64,000 nucleotides of DNA. It comes from Runella sp. CRIBMP (GTDB lineage Bacteria; Bacteroidota; Bacteroidia; Cytophagales; Spirosomataceae). The translations under genes and the position numbers were made by a program. This document shows, piece by piece, positions 7,551-17,161 of this stretch. The number at the start of each line of letters is the position of its first letter. Within the stretch, counting starts at the first letter, position 1. The notes under the pieces are model-generated. The model saw only the letters and a program-made list of their open reading frames with translations. It did not search any database and was not told the origin of the DNA. The stretch spans positions 1,163,924-1,227,923 of the forward strand of contig NZ_JAAAKZ010000001.1 of the NCBI RefSeq assembly GCF_009905605.1, read 5' to 3'.

Positions 7551-9650
7551 ATGAAAATGAAAAGCTTTTTAATCGCCTTAGCTCCGGTGTTGCTGCTGAG
7601 TCTGCAACCCGACGACTCGCGTTCGCGGGTAGTATCTTCTCGTCCCTTCGCTGTTGCGGATGATGACCTCAAACCTACCCTTACGCAGGAGAAAGTGGAG
7701 GCGTACGTGACTAAAATCTTTTCGGGGTATCATTACCGTAAATTCAATGTCAACGACTCGTTGTCGACAAAAATGTATGATAACTACCTCAACGACATTG
7801 ACCGCGGCAAACTGTATTTTCTTGCTTCGGACATTCAGTATTTTGATAAATACCGTACCCAACTCGATGAAGCCCTCAACAACGGCGATTTGACGGCGGC
7901 GTATGATATTTATAATACCTTCCGCAAACGCTACCGCGAGCGGAGCAATTACATCACCAAAGCGCTGGCCAATCCTAAATTTGATTTTTCGGTAGATGAG
8001 TCATTCAACACCGACCGTGAAAAAGCGTCTTGGGCTAAAAATACGGAAGAGTTGGACGAAATCTGGCGCAAATTGCTTAAAAACGAAGCACTTGAACTGA
8101 AACTATCGGGCAAGGCCGATACTTCGGTGGTAACGCTTTTGAGAGATCGTTACAAAAACCGTGAACGCAATTTAGGCCGTTTCCGTAGCGAGCAGGTATT
8201 TCAGATGTATATGAATGCGTTCTGCGAAGTGCTTGACCCACACACCCGTTATTTCTCACCCGCCGATTCTGACCGTTTTAAGCAGGATATGTACCAAGCC
8301 CTCGAAGGAATCGGTGCGGTATTGCGTGAAGATGGAAACTATATCAAAGTAGTGGAAGTAGTTCCTGGCGGACCTGCTTTTAAGGACAAGCGTCTCAAAA
8401 AAGACGATCGGATTATCGGTGTAGCTCAGGGAGATGAAGGAAAAGTGGAGGATATTGTGGGTTGGTACGTAGACGATGCCGTGAAGAAAATCAAAGGAAC
8501 GAAAGGCACAATCGTGCGCTTGCAAGTATTGGCTTCTGACGCACTGCCCAACGACCCTCCCAAAGAAATCCGTCTGGTACGTGAGAAAGTTAATTTGCAG
8601 ACTTCTCGTGCCAAGAAAGAAATCGTGACCATCAATCAAAATAAGCACGATTACAAAATCGGTATTATCAACATTCCGTCGTTCTATCGGGACTTTGAAG
8701 GGGCCGGTAAGCGTGATAAAGACTTCGCTAGTACCACCCGCGACGTTCAGAAAATCATCGATTCACTCAAGGCTGAAAATGTCGAAGGAATTGTAATCGA
8801 CTTACGCAACAACGGCGGTGGATCATTAACAGAAGCGATTTCATTGACGGGCTTATTTATTTCAAAAGGCCCAGTGGTACAAGTACGTGAATCAACGGGT
8901 GATACGGAAGTGCAAACTGACCCTGATCCAAATGTCACATACGATGGCCCGATTGCGGTTTTAATCAACCGTTTTAGTGCCTCTGCCTCTGAAATTTTTG
9001 CGGCTGCTATTCAGGACTACAAACGTGGTATTGTGTTGGGCGAGCAAACTTACGGCAAAGGTACCGTACAAACCATGGTTGATTTGAACCAGTGGATTAA
9101 AGATTCTGATAAATTGGGGCAAATCAACATCACCGTTGCAAAATTCTACCGCATCAATGGTAGCAGTACCCAGCGCAAAGGGGTGTCGCCCGATATTGAA
9201 TTCCCATCGGCATTCAGTGCGGAAGAATACGGCGAAAGCTCACAACCCACGGCTTTGCCTTGGGATCAAATTGCCACGGCGCGTTTTGACGTGACCAAAT
9301 CGTTGAACGAAAAACAAGTGGCAAAACTGCGCGAGAAGTATCAGCAACGTCTTAAGTCGGAATTGGAAATGAAAACGTTTGTAGACGAGTTGGAGCTGTT
9401 CCGCAAAGCGCGCGAAAATACCGTAGTTTCGTTGCAAGAAACCAAACGGAAGAAAGAGCGTGAAGAAGCCGAGAAAAAACGTGCTGCCCTGAAAAAGCTA
9501 GAAACGGATGACGAAGTGGATGACGATGAAACTTCTGCAACCGCCAAAGCGACCGAAAAGAAGAAAAAGGACATTTACATGAATGAAACCAGTCGGATTT
9601 TGGCAGATTACATTACGCTTTCTAAAGCACCTTCGGTAGCTAAGCGATAA
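7551..9650 (+). CDS. prc: Carboxy-terminal processing protease (Prc/Tsp, peptidase S41)
   Basis: A 699-residue tail-specific protease. A signal peptide is followed by an N-terminal TSP domain, a PDZ domain starting near residue 250 (VVPGGPAF), the S41 catalytic domain, and a Prc-type C-terminal region (about 560-700) rich in Lys/Glu. The catalytic dyad is visible as Ser480 (SASASEIF) and Lys503 (TYGKGTVQ). Such enzymes trim or degrade periplasmic proteins from their C-termini. A second ATG at 7557 is an equally possible start. A strong inverted repeat closes the gene. Confidence 0.95.
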   Translation: MKMKSFLIALAPVLLLSLQPDDSRSRVVSSRPFAVADDDLKPTLTQEKVEAYVTKIFSGYHYRKFNVNDSLSTKMYDNYLNDIDRGKLYFLASDIQYFDKYRTQLDEALNNGDLTAAYDIYNTFRKRYRERSNYITKALANPKFDFSVDESFNTDREKASWAKNTEELDEIWRKLLKNEALELKLSGKADTSVVTLLRDRYKNRERNLGRFRSEQVFQMYMNAFCEVLDPHTRYFSPADSDRFKQDMYQALEGIGAVLREDGNYIKVVEVVPGGPAFKDKRLKKDDRIIGVAQGDEGKVEDIVGWYVDDAVKKIKGTKGTIVRLQVLASDALPNDPPKEIRLVREKVNLQTSRAKKEIVTINQNKHDYKIGIINIPSFYRDFEGAGKRDKDFASTTRDVQKIIDSLKAENVEGIVIDLRNNGGGSLTEAISLTGLFISKGPVVQVRESTGDTEVQTDPDPNVTYDGPIAVLINRFSASASEIFAAAIQDYKRGIVLGEQTYGKGTVQTMVDLNQWIKDSDKLGQINITVAKFYRINGSSTQRKGVSPDIEFPSAFSAEEYGESSQPTALPWDQIATARFDVTKSLNEKQVAKLREKYQQRLKSELEMKTFVDELELFRKARENTVVSLQETKRKKEREEAEKKRAALKKLETDDEVDDDETSATAKATEKKKKDIYMNETSRILADYITLSKAPSVAKR

Positions 9651-9663
9651 AATTTGTTACCTT

Positions 9664-9731
9664 TAGACGTTGGACGTTGGGTCGTGGGCGCTATCTTTAG
9701 TCCCTAATCCGACGTCCAACGTCTATTTTTA
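9664..9731 (+). terminator. Inverted repeat/terminator after prc
   Basis: Perfect 14-bp arms TAGACGTTGGACGT (9664-9677) and ACGTCCAACGTCTA (9712-9725) enclose 34 bases and are followed by a short T-run. It may be a terminator or an intergenic REP-like element. Confidence 0.7.
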
Positions 9732-9749
9732 ATCCATTCTAATTGATTT

Positions 9750-10055
9750 ATGAAATACAAAAAACACGTTTTTATTTGCACCAATCAAAAAGACGGTGGC
9801 AAAAAATGCTGCGGAGCCGAGCACGGCGCAGCATTGGTTGATGCATTCAAAACATCTCTGAAAGAGAAAAATCTACATATTGATATCCGTGCCCAAAAAT
9901 CGGGCTGTTTAGACGTATGTGCCTTCGGCCCCGCGTTGGTGGTGTATCCAGAAGGTGTTTTCTACGGCAAAGTAGAACTCGCTGACGTTGAAGAAATCAT
10001 CGAAAGTCATTTGATAAACGATGTTCCTGTGGAGCGTCTGGCGTTGAAATTCTAG
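9750..10055 (+). CDS. Thioredoxin-like (2Fe-2S) ferredoxin
   Basis: A 101-residue small cytosolic protein of the thioredoxin-like 2Fe-2S ferredoxin family (NuoE-like fold). The four probable cluster ligands are Cys10 (FICT), Cys20 or Cys21 (KKCCG), Cys53 and Cys57 (SGCLDVCAFGP). The fold-typical VVYPEGVFYGKV strand pair and a C-terminal helix are present. It is a single-gene unit between two terminators. Its electron partner is not evident from the neighbours. Confidence 0.9.
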   Translation: MKYKKHVFICTNQKDGGKKCCGAEHGAALVDAFKTSLKEKNLHIDIRAQKSGCLDVCAFGPALVVYPEGVFYGKVELADVEEIIESHLINDVPVERLALKF

Positions 10056-10080
10056 GAACGCGCTTATTTTATCCCTTATT

Positions 10081-10137
10081 TGTCAACGCTGAACGTAAAT
10101 TCCCAGAAGGGTCTTTGCATTCAGCGTTGACATTTTT
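10081..10137 (+). terminator. Terminator after ferredoxin gene
   Basis: Perfect 13-bp arms TGTCAACGCTGAA (10081-10093) and TTCAGCGTTGACA (10120-10132) are followed by five T. It lies just upstream of the permease start, supporting the permease ATG at 10163 over 10115. Confidence 0.75.
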
Positions 10138-10162
10138 ATTTTTACCAAAACTGCCAATTCCT

Positions 10163-11494
10163 ATGCTCCAACGCTACTTTTCCCTCGACCAAAACGGTAC
10201 AACAGTGCGTACCGAAGTCATTGCGGGGCTTTCTTCTTTTCTGGCTACGATGTATATTATTGTAGTGAATCCCGCCATTTTGAGTCAATCGGGAATGCCT
10301 TTCGGCGGTGTGCTAACGGCTACGGTGTTGCTCTCTTTCTTTTGCAGTTTGATGATGGGGCTGTATGCGCATAATCCGCTTCTCGTAGCACCAGGTATGG
10401 GGCTGAATGCCTTCTTTACATTCGCCGTTGTGAAAGGAATGGGTGTGGCATGGCAAACGGCTTTGGGTGCAGTATTTTGGGCGGGAATCGTTTTTCTTAT
10501 CCTGTCAATTTTCAACGTTAGGACTTACATTGTACAGGCCATTCCGAAGCCCTTGCGCTACGCGATTTCGTCGGGAATTGGGCTTTTTATCACGTTGATT
10601 GGCTTGACCAACGCCAAGTTTATCGTAAGTAACCCCGCCACCTTGGTCGGTATCGGCAATTTAAAAGACCCTATTCTACTGACGTTTTTGTTGGGGTTGG
10701 TCATAACGGCAGTATTGGTGGTGAAAAAAGTGCAAGGCGGCATCGTCATTGGCATTGTGTTGACCACATTGGCGGCGATTCCCGTGGGCCGTTGGTGGGG
10801 CGATGCTTCAGCGGTTAATTTCGGACAGGCTACACTGGTCAATTGGAGCGGACTTTGGGCGGCTCCTGATTTTAGCCTTTTGTTTCAACTAGATTTGATG
10901 GGCTCGTTGACTTTGGCGCTTTGGCCCATCATTTTTGCCTTTGCATTTACCGATTTATTTGACAGTCTTTCAACCTTCGTTGGCGTTGCCGAAGCAGCCA
11001 ATCTTTACGACGATAACGGCGACCCTCGCCATATTCGGCAGTCTCTGCTAACCGACGCCGTGGCCACCACAATGGCAGGCTTGTTGGGTACTAGCCCTGG
11101 AACGGCCTACATTGAGTCGGCGGTGGGAATCGAGCAAGGCGGTCGCACGGGGCTCACGGCGGTAGTGGCGGCATTTTTGTTTCTGCCGTTCATGTTTTTA
11201 TCTCCTTTGCTCTCGGTCATTCCGAGCATTGCCACTGCTCCTGCGTTGATTTTGGTGGGTGCGTTTATGATGAAACCCATCACCAAGATTGACTGGACCC
11301 GTATGGACGAAGCCATTCCTTGTTTGTTGGCATTGGTGTTAATTCCCTTCAGCTATTCCATTACTCAAGGAATTATTTTTGGTTTTTTGAGTTGGACCAT
11401 CCTCAAAACCGCCGTTGGAAAAGGGAAAGAAATATCATTCACCCTCTGGATAATTGATGTTTTTGCCGTGATGTCTTTGGTATGGGGGCATTGA
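10163..11494 (+). CDS. NCS2 family permease, AzgA (adenine/guanine/hypoxanthine) type
   Basis: A 443-residue membrane transporter with 12-14 predicted helices. It matches the AzgA branch of nucleobase-cation symporters: residues after the start read RYFSLDQNGTTVRTEVIAG, then GMGLNAFFTF, and the conserved FTDLFDSLSTFVGVAEAA segment that lines the substrate site. It should import purine bases with protons. An open frame extends to 10115, but the intervening bases overlap the preceding terminator, so I choose the ATG at 10163. It converges on xylA across a two-way terminator. Confidence 0.9.
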   Translation: MLQRYFSLDQNGTTVRTEVIAGLSSFLATMYIIVVNPAILSQSGMPFGGVLTATVLLSFFCSLMMGLYAHNPLLVAPGMGLNAFFTFAVVKGMGVAWQTALGAVFWAGIVFLILSIFNVRTYIVQAIPKPLRYAISSGIGLFITLIGLTNAKFIVSNPATLVGIGNLKDPILLTFLLGLVITAVLVVKKVQGGIVIGIVLTTLAAIPVGRWWGDASAVNFGQATLVNWSGLWAAPDFSLLFQLDLMGSLTLALWPIIFAFAFTDLFDSLSTFVGVAEAANLYDDNGDPRHIRQSLLTDAVATTMAGLLGTSPGTAYIESAVGIEQGGRTGLTAVVAAFLFLPFMFLSPLLSVIPSIATAPALILVGAFMMKPITKIDWTRMDEAIPCLLALVLIPFSYSITQGIIFGFLSWTILKTAVGKGKEISFTLWIIDVFAVMSLVWGH

Positions 11495-11554
11495 AATAGT
11501 CTTCTACCAGCGCGAATCTTCCAAGTAAAGTTAAGCGAGACTGATAGGCTTCGC

Positions 11555-11604
11555 CAAGAAAAAAGCGTCTGACGGCTTTTAAACCCTCAAACGCTTTTTT
11601 CTTG
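11555..11604. terminator. Bidirectional terminator between permease and xylA
   Basis: Perfect 14-bp arms CAAGAAAAAAGCGT (11555-11568) and ACGCTTTTTTCTTG (11591-11604), with A/T runs on both sides. It ends both converging genes. Confidence 0.8.
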
Positions 11605-11617
11605 TGAAGTATCCCAA

Positions 11618-12946
11618 TTAAATGTACTGATTCAGAATGTTCTCAAATAGTTCTTGCTTACCGCTGATTTGTTTTGGAGCACCAGCTGCCACCGCAAAGC
11701 TATGTAAGTCTTCCAACGTCAATTTGCCATTTTCAAAATCCTTACCCGCACCGCTGTCAAACGAAGCGTAGCGCTCAGTACGCAGTTTTTTGTACGCAGA
11801 TTTCTCCAGAATATCATTTGAAATCACGAGAGCACGTGCAAACGCATCCATCCCGCCAATGTGCGCAATGAAAATATCGTCGAGGTCGGTTGAGTTGCGA
11901 CGGGTTTTTGCGTCAAAGTTGATGCCACCTGCCTTGATACCTCCAGCTTCGAGAATTACCAACATTGCCTCTGTCAATTCACTCAAATTAATCGGGAATT
12001 GGTCAGTATCCCAGCCGTTTTGGTAGTCGCCCCGGTTGGCATCGATGCTACCCAACATGCCGGCATCGGCCGCTACTTGCAATTCGTGCTGGAACGTATG
12101 CCCCGCCAAGGTGGCGTGGTTTACTTCAATATTTAATTGAAAATCCTTGTCCAAACCATACTGACGCAGAAACCCGATCACGGTTGCCGAATCGTAATCG
12201 TATTGGTGCTTGGTAGGCTCGCAAGGCTTAGGTTCAATAAAGAAAGTACCTTTGAAGCCGTTTTTGCGGGCATAATCACGCGCTATGGTCAAGAATTGAC
12301 CAAGGTGATCTAGCTCACGCTTCATGTTGGTATTCAACAAAGTCATGTAGCCTTCGCGGCCACCCCAGAATACGTAATTTTCGCCATTGAGCGCAATCGT
12401 TGCATCCAAAGCGTTCTTGACCTGTACCCCAGCATGAGCTACTACATTGAAATCAGGGTTGGTCGAAGCACCGTTCATGTAGCGTGGATTGGAGAATACA
12501 TTGGCCGTACCCCACAATAATTTTACGCCGCTTTCGGCCTGTTTGGCTTTTGCATAATCAACAATGGCCTGCATACGACGCTCGTATTCGGTGATGCTTG
12601 GGCCTTCATCGACCAAATCTACATCGTGAAAGCAATAGTAAGGAACGCCCAGTTTAGTAATAAATTCAAAAGCAGCATCCATTTTATCTTTGGCGCGTTG
12701 AACCGCGTCATTGTTTGCATCCCATGCAAAATCCTTCGTCCCAGGCCCGAATGGATCGGCACCAGTGCCGCAGAATGTATGCCAATAGGCAACGGCAAAA
12801 CGTAAATGCTCTTTCATTGTTTTTCCACCCACCAGACGATTTTCGTCGTACCACTTGAATGCCAGCGGGTTGTCGGATTCACGGCCTTCAAACTGAATTT
12901 TGGAGATGCCTTTGAAATATTCGGTATTTCCGAGTGTTAGGGACAT
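11618..12946 (-). CDS. xylA: Xylose isomerase
   Basis: A 442-residue enzyme of full family length (group II) that interconverts D-xylose and D-xylulose in the cytosol using two divalent metals. The catalytic His region [15 protein letters not shown], the metal-binding Glu/Lys motif [22 protein letters not shown] and the Asp-rich SIDANRGD are all visible. No xylulokinase or xylose transporter is next to it in this window. The upstream region holds a 19-bp palindrome inside the probable promoter spacer. It is divergent from the FAH/aldolase/GH127/GH9 genes, consistent with use of plant cell-wall pentoses. Confidence 0.97.
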   Translation of the reverse strand: MSLTLGNTEYFKGISKIQFEGRESDNPLAFKWYDENRLVGGKTMKEHLRFAVAYWHTFCGTGADPFGPGTKDFAWDANNDAVQRAKDKMDAAFEFITKLGVPYYCFHDVDLVDEGPSITEYERRMQAIVDYAKAKQAESGVKLLWGTANVFSNPRYMNGASTNPDFNVVAHAGVQVKNALDATIALNGENYVFWGGREGYMTLLNTNMKRELDHLGQFLTIARDYARKNGFKGTFFIEPKPCEPTKHQYDYDSATVIGFLRQYGLDKDFQLNIEVNHATLAGHTFQHELQVAADAGMLGSIDANRGDYQNGWDTDQFPINLSELTEAMLVILEAGGIKAGGINFDAKTRRNSTDLDDIFIAHIGGMDAFARALVISNDILEKSAYKKLRTERYASFDSGAGKDFENGKLTLEDLHSFAVAAGAPKQISGKQELFENILNQYI

Positions 12947-13020
12947 AAAATAGATTGTTTTGAGGTTAGTCTTAAAGAACGATTATTACTAAAAGAGGGA
13001 AATATAAATTCTTACTTGTG

Positions 13021-13053
13021 CAAAGAAAAAGAATAATTGTCAAATTGACAATT
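13021..13053 (-). promoter_or_regulatory. Probable xylA promoter overlapped by a 19-bp palindrome
   Basis: A palindrome AATTGTCAAATTGACAATT occupies 13035-13053. On the minus strand, TTG at 13051-13049 and TTTCTTTG at 13028-13021 are 20 bases apart, close to the Bacteroidota TTG-N20-TAnnTTTG form with one mismatch. The palindrome covers the -33 element and spacer, where a repressor would block. Regulator not identified. Confidence 0.5.
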
Positions 13054-13221
13054 TTATTTGTAGCTCGCTTTTGTGGATATTGTACAGGTTGTTTTCTAAC
13101 TACTTGTAAGTAAACATTGTAATTTTAAAATAGTCTTTTCGACCAAAAACAGAGTATTACTAAAGCTACACCTAAACTTAAATTGAAAACGTACATGTCA
13201 TGAAAATGGATTAGCCAGTTG

Positions 13222-14061
13222 ATGAAACTTTATCGAACCAAGCAAGGCTTTTATGCTGAATTTCAGGAGGAGTATTTCCAACTTCCCTGCCCCGATTGGG
13301 ATACGCTGATTAACAGGGATGATCTGCACTCGTATCTTCTGACCCAAATAGCAGGTTTAGTCCCAGTGTTGGATTTTGAATCAAAAGACCTTTTAGCGCC
13401 CGCCGTAAGTCAGGAAGTATGGGCCTCTGGGGTGACTTATTACCGTAGCAAAGTAGCCCGGATGGAGGAGTCAAAAGGTGCGTATGGAGGTATGTTTTAC
13501 GACAAGGTATACGAAGCCGAGCGCCCTGAGCTTTTTTTTAAAGCATTGGGTTACAAAGTAGTAGGGTCGGGAGGTACCGTTAATATTCGGCCCGATTCTA
13601 TCCGGAATGTTCCCGAACCAGAATGGACATTGTACGCCACAACTTCTGGCAAAATCGTGGGGTATACTGTTGGCAACGACATGAGTTCTAAATGCATTGA
13701 ATGCGAAAATCCGCTCTATATGTCGCAGGCCAAAATATACGATGGCTCTGCCGCTTTGGGCCCTTGCCTGTATGTGCCCGCCGAACCAATGGCACAAAAT
13801 GCGGTCATCAGCATTGAAGTAAGGCGTAGCGAACGTATTGTTTTTCAGGGGATAACAACGCTCGACCAACTCAAACGAACACCTGACGAGCTTATTGGCT
13901 GGTTGTATCGGGCGAGTACGTTTAGAACTGGTGCATTCCTGATGACAGGCACGGGATTAGTTCCATCAAGTGATTTTACGGTTGAGGTGGGCGATACGGT
14001 TGCCATTTCAATTGATAAAATCGGGAAATTGACCAATGTTGTCGGGCTGGCAAAAGCCTAA
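13222..14061 (+). CDS. Fumarylacetoacetate hydrolase family protein, possible 2-keto-3-deoxy-sugar-acid dehydratase
   Basis: A 279-residue protein starting at the ATG at 13222 (a TTG three bases upstream is less likely). The FAH fold is shown by SQEVWASGVTYYRSK, the metal-binding EPEWTLY, GYTVGNDMSSKCIECENPLYMSQAKIYD and the late GTGLVP turn. FAH enzymes use Mg2+ to cleave or dehydrate 2-keto acids. The form with GVTYYRSK and NPLYMSQAK resembles 2-keto-3-deoxy-D-arabinonate dehydratases. With a DapA-family gene 59 bp downstream it may form a sugar-acid catabolic pair; exact substrate is inference. Confidence 0.8.
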   Translation: MKLYRTKQGFYAEFQEEYFQLPCPDWDTLINRDDLHSYLLTQIAGLVPVLDFESKDLLAPAVSQEVWASGVTYYRSKVARMEESKGAYGGMFYDKVYEAERPELFFKALGYKVVGSGGTVNIRPDSIRNVPEPEWTLYATTSGKIVGYTVGNDMSSKCIECENPLYMSQAKIYDGSAALGPCLYVPAEPMAQNAVISIEVRRSERIVFQGITTLDQLKRTPDELIGWLYRASTFRTGAFLMTGTGLVPSSDFTVEVGDTVAISIDKIGKLTNVVGLAKA

Positions 14062-14120
14062 GTAGTTCAAAATGGTACTGAACTTTATTACTTACATATA
14101 TAATATTTGATTATTCATCC

Positions 14121-15062
14121 ATGCAAAATTCCCTTCCACAAGGTTTTATTCCCGTTATGTTGACCCCGTTTAGAGAAAACGGCGAAATTGATTTTGAGGG
14201 ATTAACCAAACTTACTGAATTTTACTTAGAAGCGGGCGCGGCGGGCTTATTTGCCAATTGCCTTTCGTCCGAGATGTATGAGCTGACCGAAGACGAGCGT
14301 ATTGCCATCACCAAGCATGTGGTGGATGTGGCAAACGGGCGCGTTCCGGTCGTGGCAACGGGTACATTTGGCGGTCCAATTGCGGAGCAAGCCAAATTTG
14401 CTAAAAAGATTTATGGTACGGGTATTCAGGCGGTGATTGTGATAACAAGTTTAATTGCCACCGCCGACGAGTCAGATGCGATTTTTATGGAGCGGATGCA
14501 CGAGTTGCTTCAATTAACCCCAGGTGTTTCGTATGGTTTGTATGAATGTCCTGTGCCTTACAAAAGGCTCGTTAGTGCCGAAAATTTGGGAGAATTGGCC
14601 GCCACGGGTCGGGTGATTTACCATAAAGATACATCACTAGATATTGAAAACGTAAAAGCCAAAATAGCCGCTACTCAAGGCCAAGTATTCGGCGTTTATG
14701 ATGCCTACATGGAGCACGCAGTGGCTTCGTTGAAAGCAGGTTCGGCTGGATTGTCTTGTATTCAGGGAAATTTCTTTCCAGAATTGATTGTGTGGTTGTG
14801 CAATAATTTCAATAAACCAACGCAGCAGGACAAAGTTCAGCGTGTGCAACAGCTGTTGATTGATACCATGCCCGTAATTCATTATGCGTACCCAACCGTC
14901 GCTAAGTATTACCTCCAAAAACGTGGTTTCCCGATTTCATTGTACACCCGTCGTAAAGTGGAAGTATTGACTGAAGTAGAAAAAGCCAATGCCGATGAAT
15001 TATTGGAAATGGTGAATGCATTGAGCCAAGAGATTGAAGTGGCTTCGTTGACGTTTGCCTAA
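14121..15062 (+). CDS. DapA/KDG-aldolase family protein, atypical
   Basis: A 313-residue TIM-barrel protein of the dihydrodipicolinate synthase/N-acetylneuraminate lyase family. The Schiff-base Lys is at 169 (YHKDTS) and the assisting Tyr at 141 (YECPVPY). The usual GGTGE loop after strand 2 is replaced by NCLSSEMYELTEDER, so this is not lysine-pathway DapA; the site that binds the keto-acid carboxylate has changed. Given the FAH-family neighbour and the glycosidases downstream, an aldolase or dehydratase acting on a 2-keto-3-deoxy sugar acid is the best guess. Confidence 0.8.
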   Translation: MQNSLPQGFIPVMLTPFRENGEIDFEGLTKLTEFYLEAGAAGLFANCLSSEMYELTEDERIAITKHVVDVANGRVPVVATGTFGGPIAEQAKFAKKIYGTGIQAVIVITSLIATADESDAIFMERMHELLQLTPGVSYGLYECPVPYKRLVSAENLGELAATGRVIYHKDTSLDIENVKAKIAATQGQVFGVYDAYMEHAVASLKAGSAGLSCIQGNFFPELIVWLCNNFNKPTQQDKVQRVQQLLIDTMPVIHYAYPTVAKYYLQKRGFPISLYTRRKVEVLTEVEKANADELLEMVNALSQEIEVASLTFA

Positions 15063-15087
15063 TCATACTTCTTTGTTTTCAAGATAA

Positions 15088-15124
15088 AAAAGACCTTCTA
15101 TGTCATTGGCGTAGAAGGTCTTTT
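15088..15124 (+). terminator. Terminator after the DapA-family gene
   Basis: Perfect 13-bp arms AAAAGACCTTCTA (15088-15100) and TAGAAGGTCTTTT (15112-15124) with an 11-base loop. It separates the FAH/aldolase pair from the GH127 gene. Confidence 0.8.
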
Positions 15125-15177
15125 CAGTTAAAAAAAACTGATTAATTGCTTTGGTAGGAATAGCTAACCATTTACCT

Positions 15178-17034
15178 ATGAAATCCTTCTTTTCTTCAGC
15201 ACTGATTATCATTTTTGGGGTTTACGGCGTCTCGGCCCAACGCCAGATTTCGCCCGTAAACTTTTCCAAAGTCACGGTCAAAGACTTCTTTTGGAAACCC
15301 CGAATTGAAAAAGTCCATTCGGCCACCTTGCCAGTTTGTATGACCTATACCGAAGATTCAACGGCTCGAATTCGAAATTTTGAGAATGCCGCCCTCCGGA
15401 GCGGAAAGCACAAAGGCATCTATTTTGATGATTCGGATGTGTATAAAGTCATTGAAGGGATTGCATACACCCTCAAAACTACGCCCGATAAAGCCTTAGA
15501 GGCCAAAACTGACGAGTGGATTGATAAAATTGCGGCGGCTCAACTTCCTGATGGTTATCTGAATACTTATTATACATTGGTAGGTCTTGAAAAACGCTGG
15601 ACCGACATGGAAAAGCATGAAGATTATTGCTTGGGTCACTTAATTGAGGGGGCGGTAGCTTACTTTGACGCCACTGGAAAACGTAAACTATTGGATGTGT
15701 CTATTCGTTTTGCCAATCATTTTGATTCTACGTTTCGTCTCCAAAATAAGCCGTGGGTAACGGGGCATCAGGAATTGGAGTTGGCCTTGGTAAAACTTTA
15801 TCATACAACCAACAACAACCGCTACCTCAAACTCGCTGACTGGCTTATCGAGCAACGCGGCAAAGGACACGGACGCGGTCAAATCTGGACAGATAAGCAT
15901 TTTGACGGCGCACGCTATTGTCAAGACGACGTGCCAGTGCGCGAAATGACCGACATCAAAGGGCATGCCGTTCGCGCCATGTATCTGTATACTGGCATGG
16001 CCGACGTAGCCGCCGAAACAGGCGACCGTGGCTACACCCAAGCCCTCGAACGCGTGTGGGCCGACGTGGTAGAGCGAAATATGTACATCACTGGGGGCAT
16101 TGGTTCTTCAACCAAAAATGAAGGCTTTACGGTCGATTATGATTTGCCCAACGAATCTGCTTACTGCGAAACCTGCGCCTCGGTCGGAATGGTTTTTTGG
16201 AATCAACGCATGAATCTCTATTCGGGAGAATCCAAATACGTGGATGTGCTAGAACGCTCGCTGTATAACGGTGCGCTGGCAGGGGTACAACTGACGGGAA
16301 ATCTGTTTTTTTACGTCAATCCGTTGGCTTCGTTCGGGTTGCATCACCGTCGCCCTTGGTATGGCACTGCTTGCTGCCCTAGCAATGTGTCGCGTTTGAT
16401 GCCTTCGGTGGGTGGTTATATTTACAATACTTCCGAAAATACTTTGTGGGTAAACCTGTATGTAGGCAGCGAAACGGAAGTGGTTTTAGGACAACACAAG
16501 GTGAAGTTCGCCCAAAAAACCAATTATCCTTGGTCGGGAGAAGTGGAAATTAAGGCCATTCCTGATAGTAGCAAAGCTGATTTTACCCTAAAACTGCGTA
16601 TTCCCGCTTGGTGCGATAAGTACGTCGTTGAAATCAACGGAAAAGCCGTAGCGGGTTTAACGGCCGATAAAGGTTACTTGACGGTTGCGCGTACTTGGGC
16701 TAAAAATGATGTTCTCAAACTGCGGATGGAGATGCCAGTGAAGGTCATTGCTGCCGACCCCCTTGTGAAAGCAAACCAAGGCAAACGCGCCATTCAGCGT
16801 GGACCACTGGTCTATTGTGTAGAAGAGCAAGACAACCGTCATTTGGATTATGATCAAATTCTGTTGTCGAAAAAAACGCAGTTTAGTACCACTTTCGAGC
16901 CTACCTTACTGGGGGGGATAACCACGATTAAGGCCCAAAACGGCAATGATAATTTTACGCTCATCCCGTATTATTCATGGGATAACCGCCAAGCTGGCCG
17001 CATGAAAGTATGGGTGGATTGGAAAGATAAATAA
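15178..17034 (+). CDS. GH127 beta-L-arabinofuranosidase
   Basis: A 618-residue secreted or periplasmic glycosidase of family GH127 (DUF1680). The ATG at 15178 opens a signal peptide (MKSFFSSALIIIFGVYGVSAQ); a TTG at 15151 is rejected. Catalytic features fit the Bifidobacterium HypBA1 model: Glu315 (NEGF) sits 16 residues before Glu331 in CETC, as the acid/base and zinc-binding Glu do there. Cys333, Cys399 and Cys400 (ACCPSN) supply zinc ligands and the Cys nucleophile. It should release L-arabinofuranose from plant arabinans, arabinogalactans or glycoproteins. Neighbouring xylA and GH9 genes support plant-wall use. Confidence 0.93.
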   Translation: MKSFFSSALIIIFGVYGVSAQRQISPVNFSKVTVKDFFWKPRIEKVHSATLPVCMTYTEDSTARIRNFENAALRSGKHKGIYFDDSDVYKVIEGIAYTLKTTPDKALEAKTDEWIDKIAAAQLPDGYLNTYYTLVGLEKRWTDMEKHEDYCLGHLIEGAVAYFDATGKRKLLDVSIRFANHFDSTFRLQNKPWVTGHQELELALVKLYHTTNNNRYLKLADWLIEQRGKGHGRGQIWTDKHFDGARYCQDDVPVREMTDIKGHAVRAMYLYTGMADVAAETGDRGYTQALERVWADVVERNMYITGGIGSSTKNEGFTVDYDLPNESAYCETCASVGMVFWNQRMNLYSGESKYVDVLERSLYNGALAGVQLTGNLFFYVNPLASFGLHHRRPWYGTACCPSNVSRLMPSVGGYIYNTSENTLWVNLYVGSETEVVLGQHKVKFAQKTNYPWSGEVEIKAIPDSSKADFTLKLRIPAWCDKYVVEINGKAVAGLTADKGYLTVARTWAKNDVLKLRMEMPVKVIAADPLVKANQGKRAIQRGPLVYCVEEQDNRHLDYDQILLSKKTQFSTTFEPTLLGGITTIKAQNGNDNFTLIPYYSWDNRQAGRMKVWVDWKDK

Positions 17035-17161
17035 GCCTTAAGGGAGCAGAATGACTCCTTCCCGTTTAATAAAGCAGATGCCATTTGTTATCTTTCAACT
17101 TTGAAAGTTTCTATCTTTCAGTCGAAAATTACAGTTTTTTGTTTGAACGTTATTTAACTCA

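Noticed and set aside
14121..15062. Lysine-pathway dapA
   Set aside because: The GGTGE substrate loop is replaced and the neighbours are sugar-acid and glycosidase genes.
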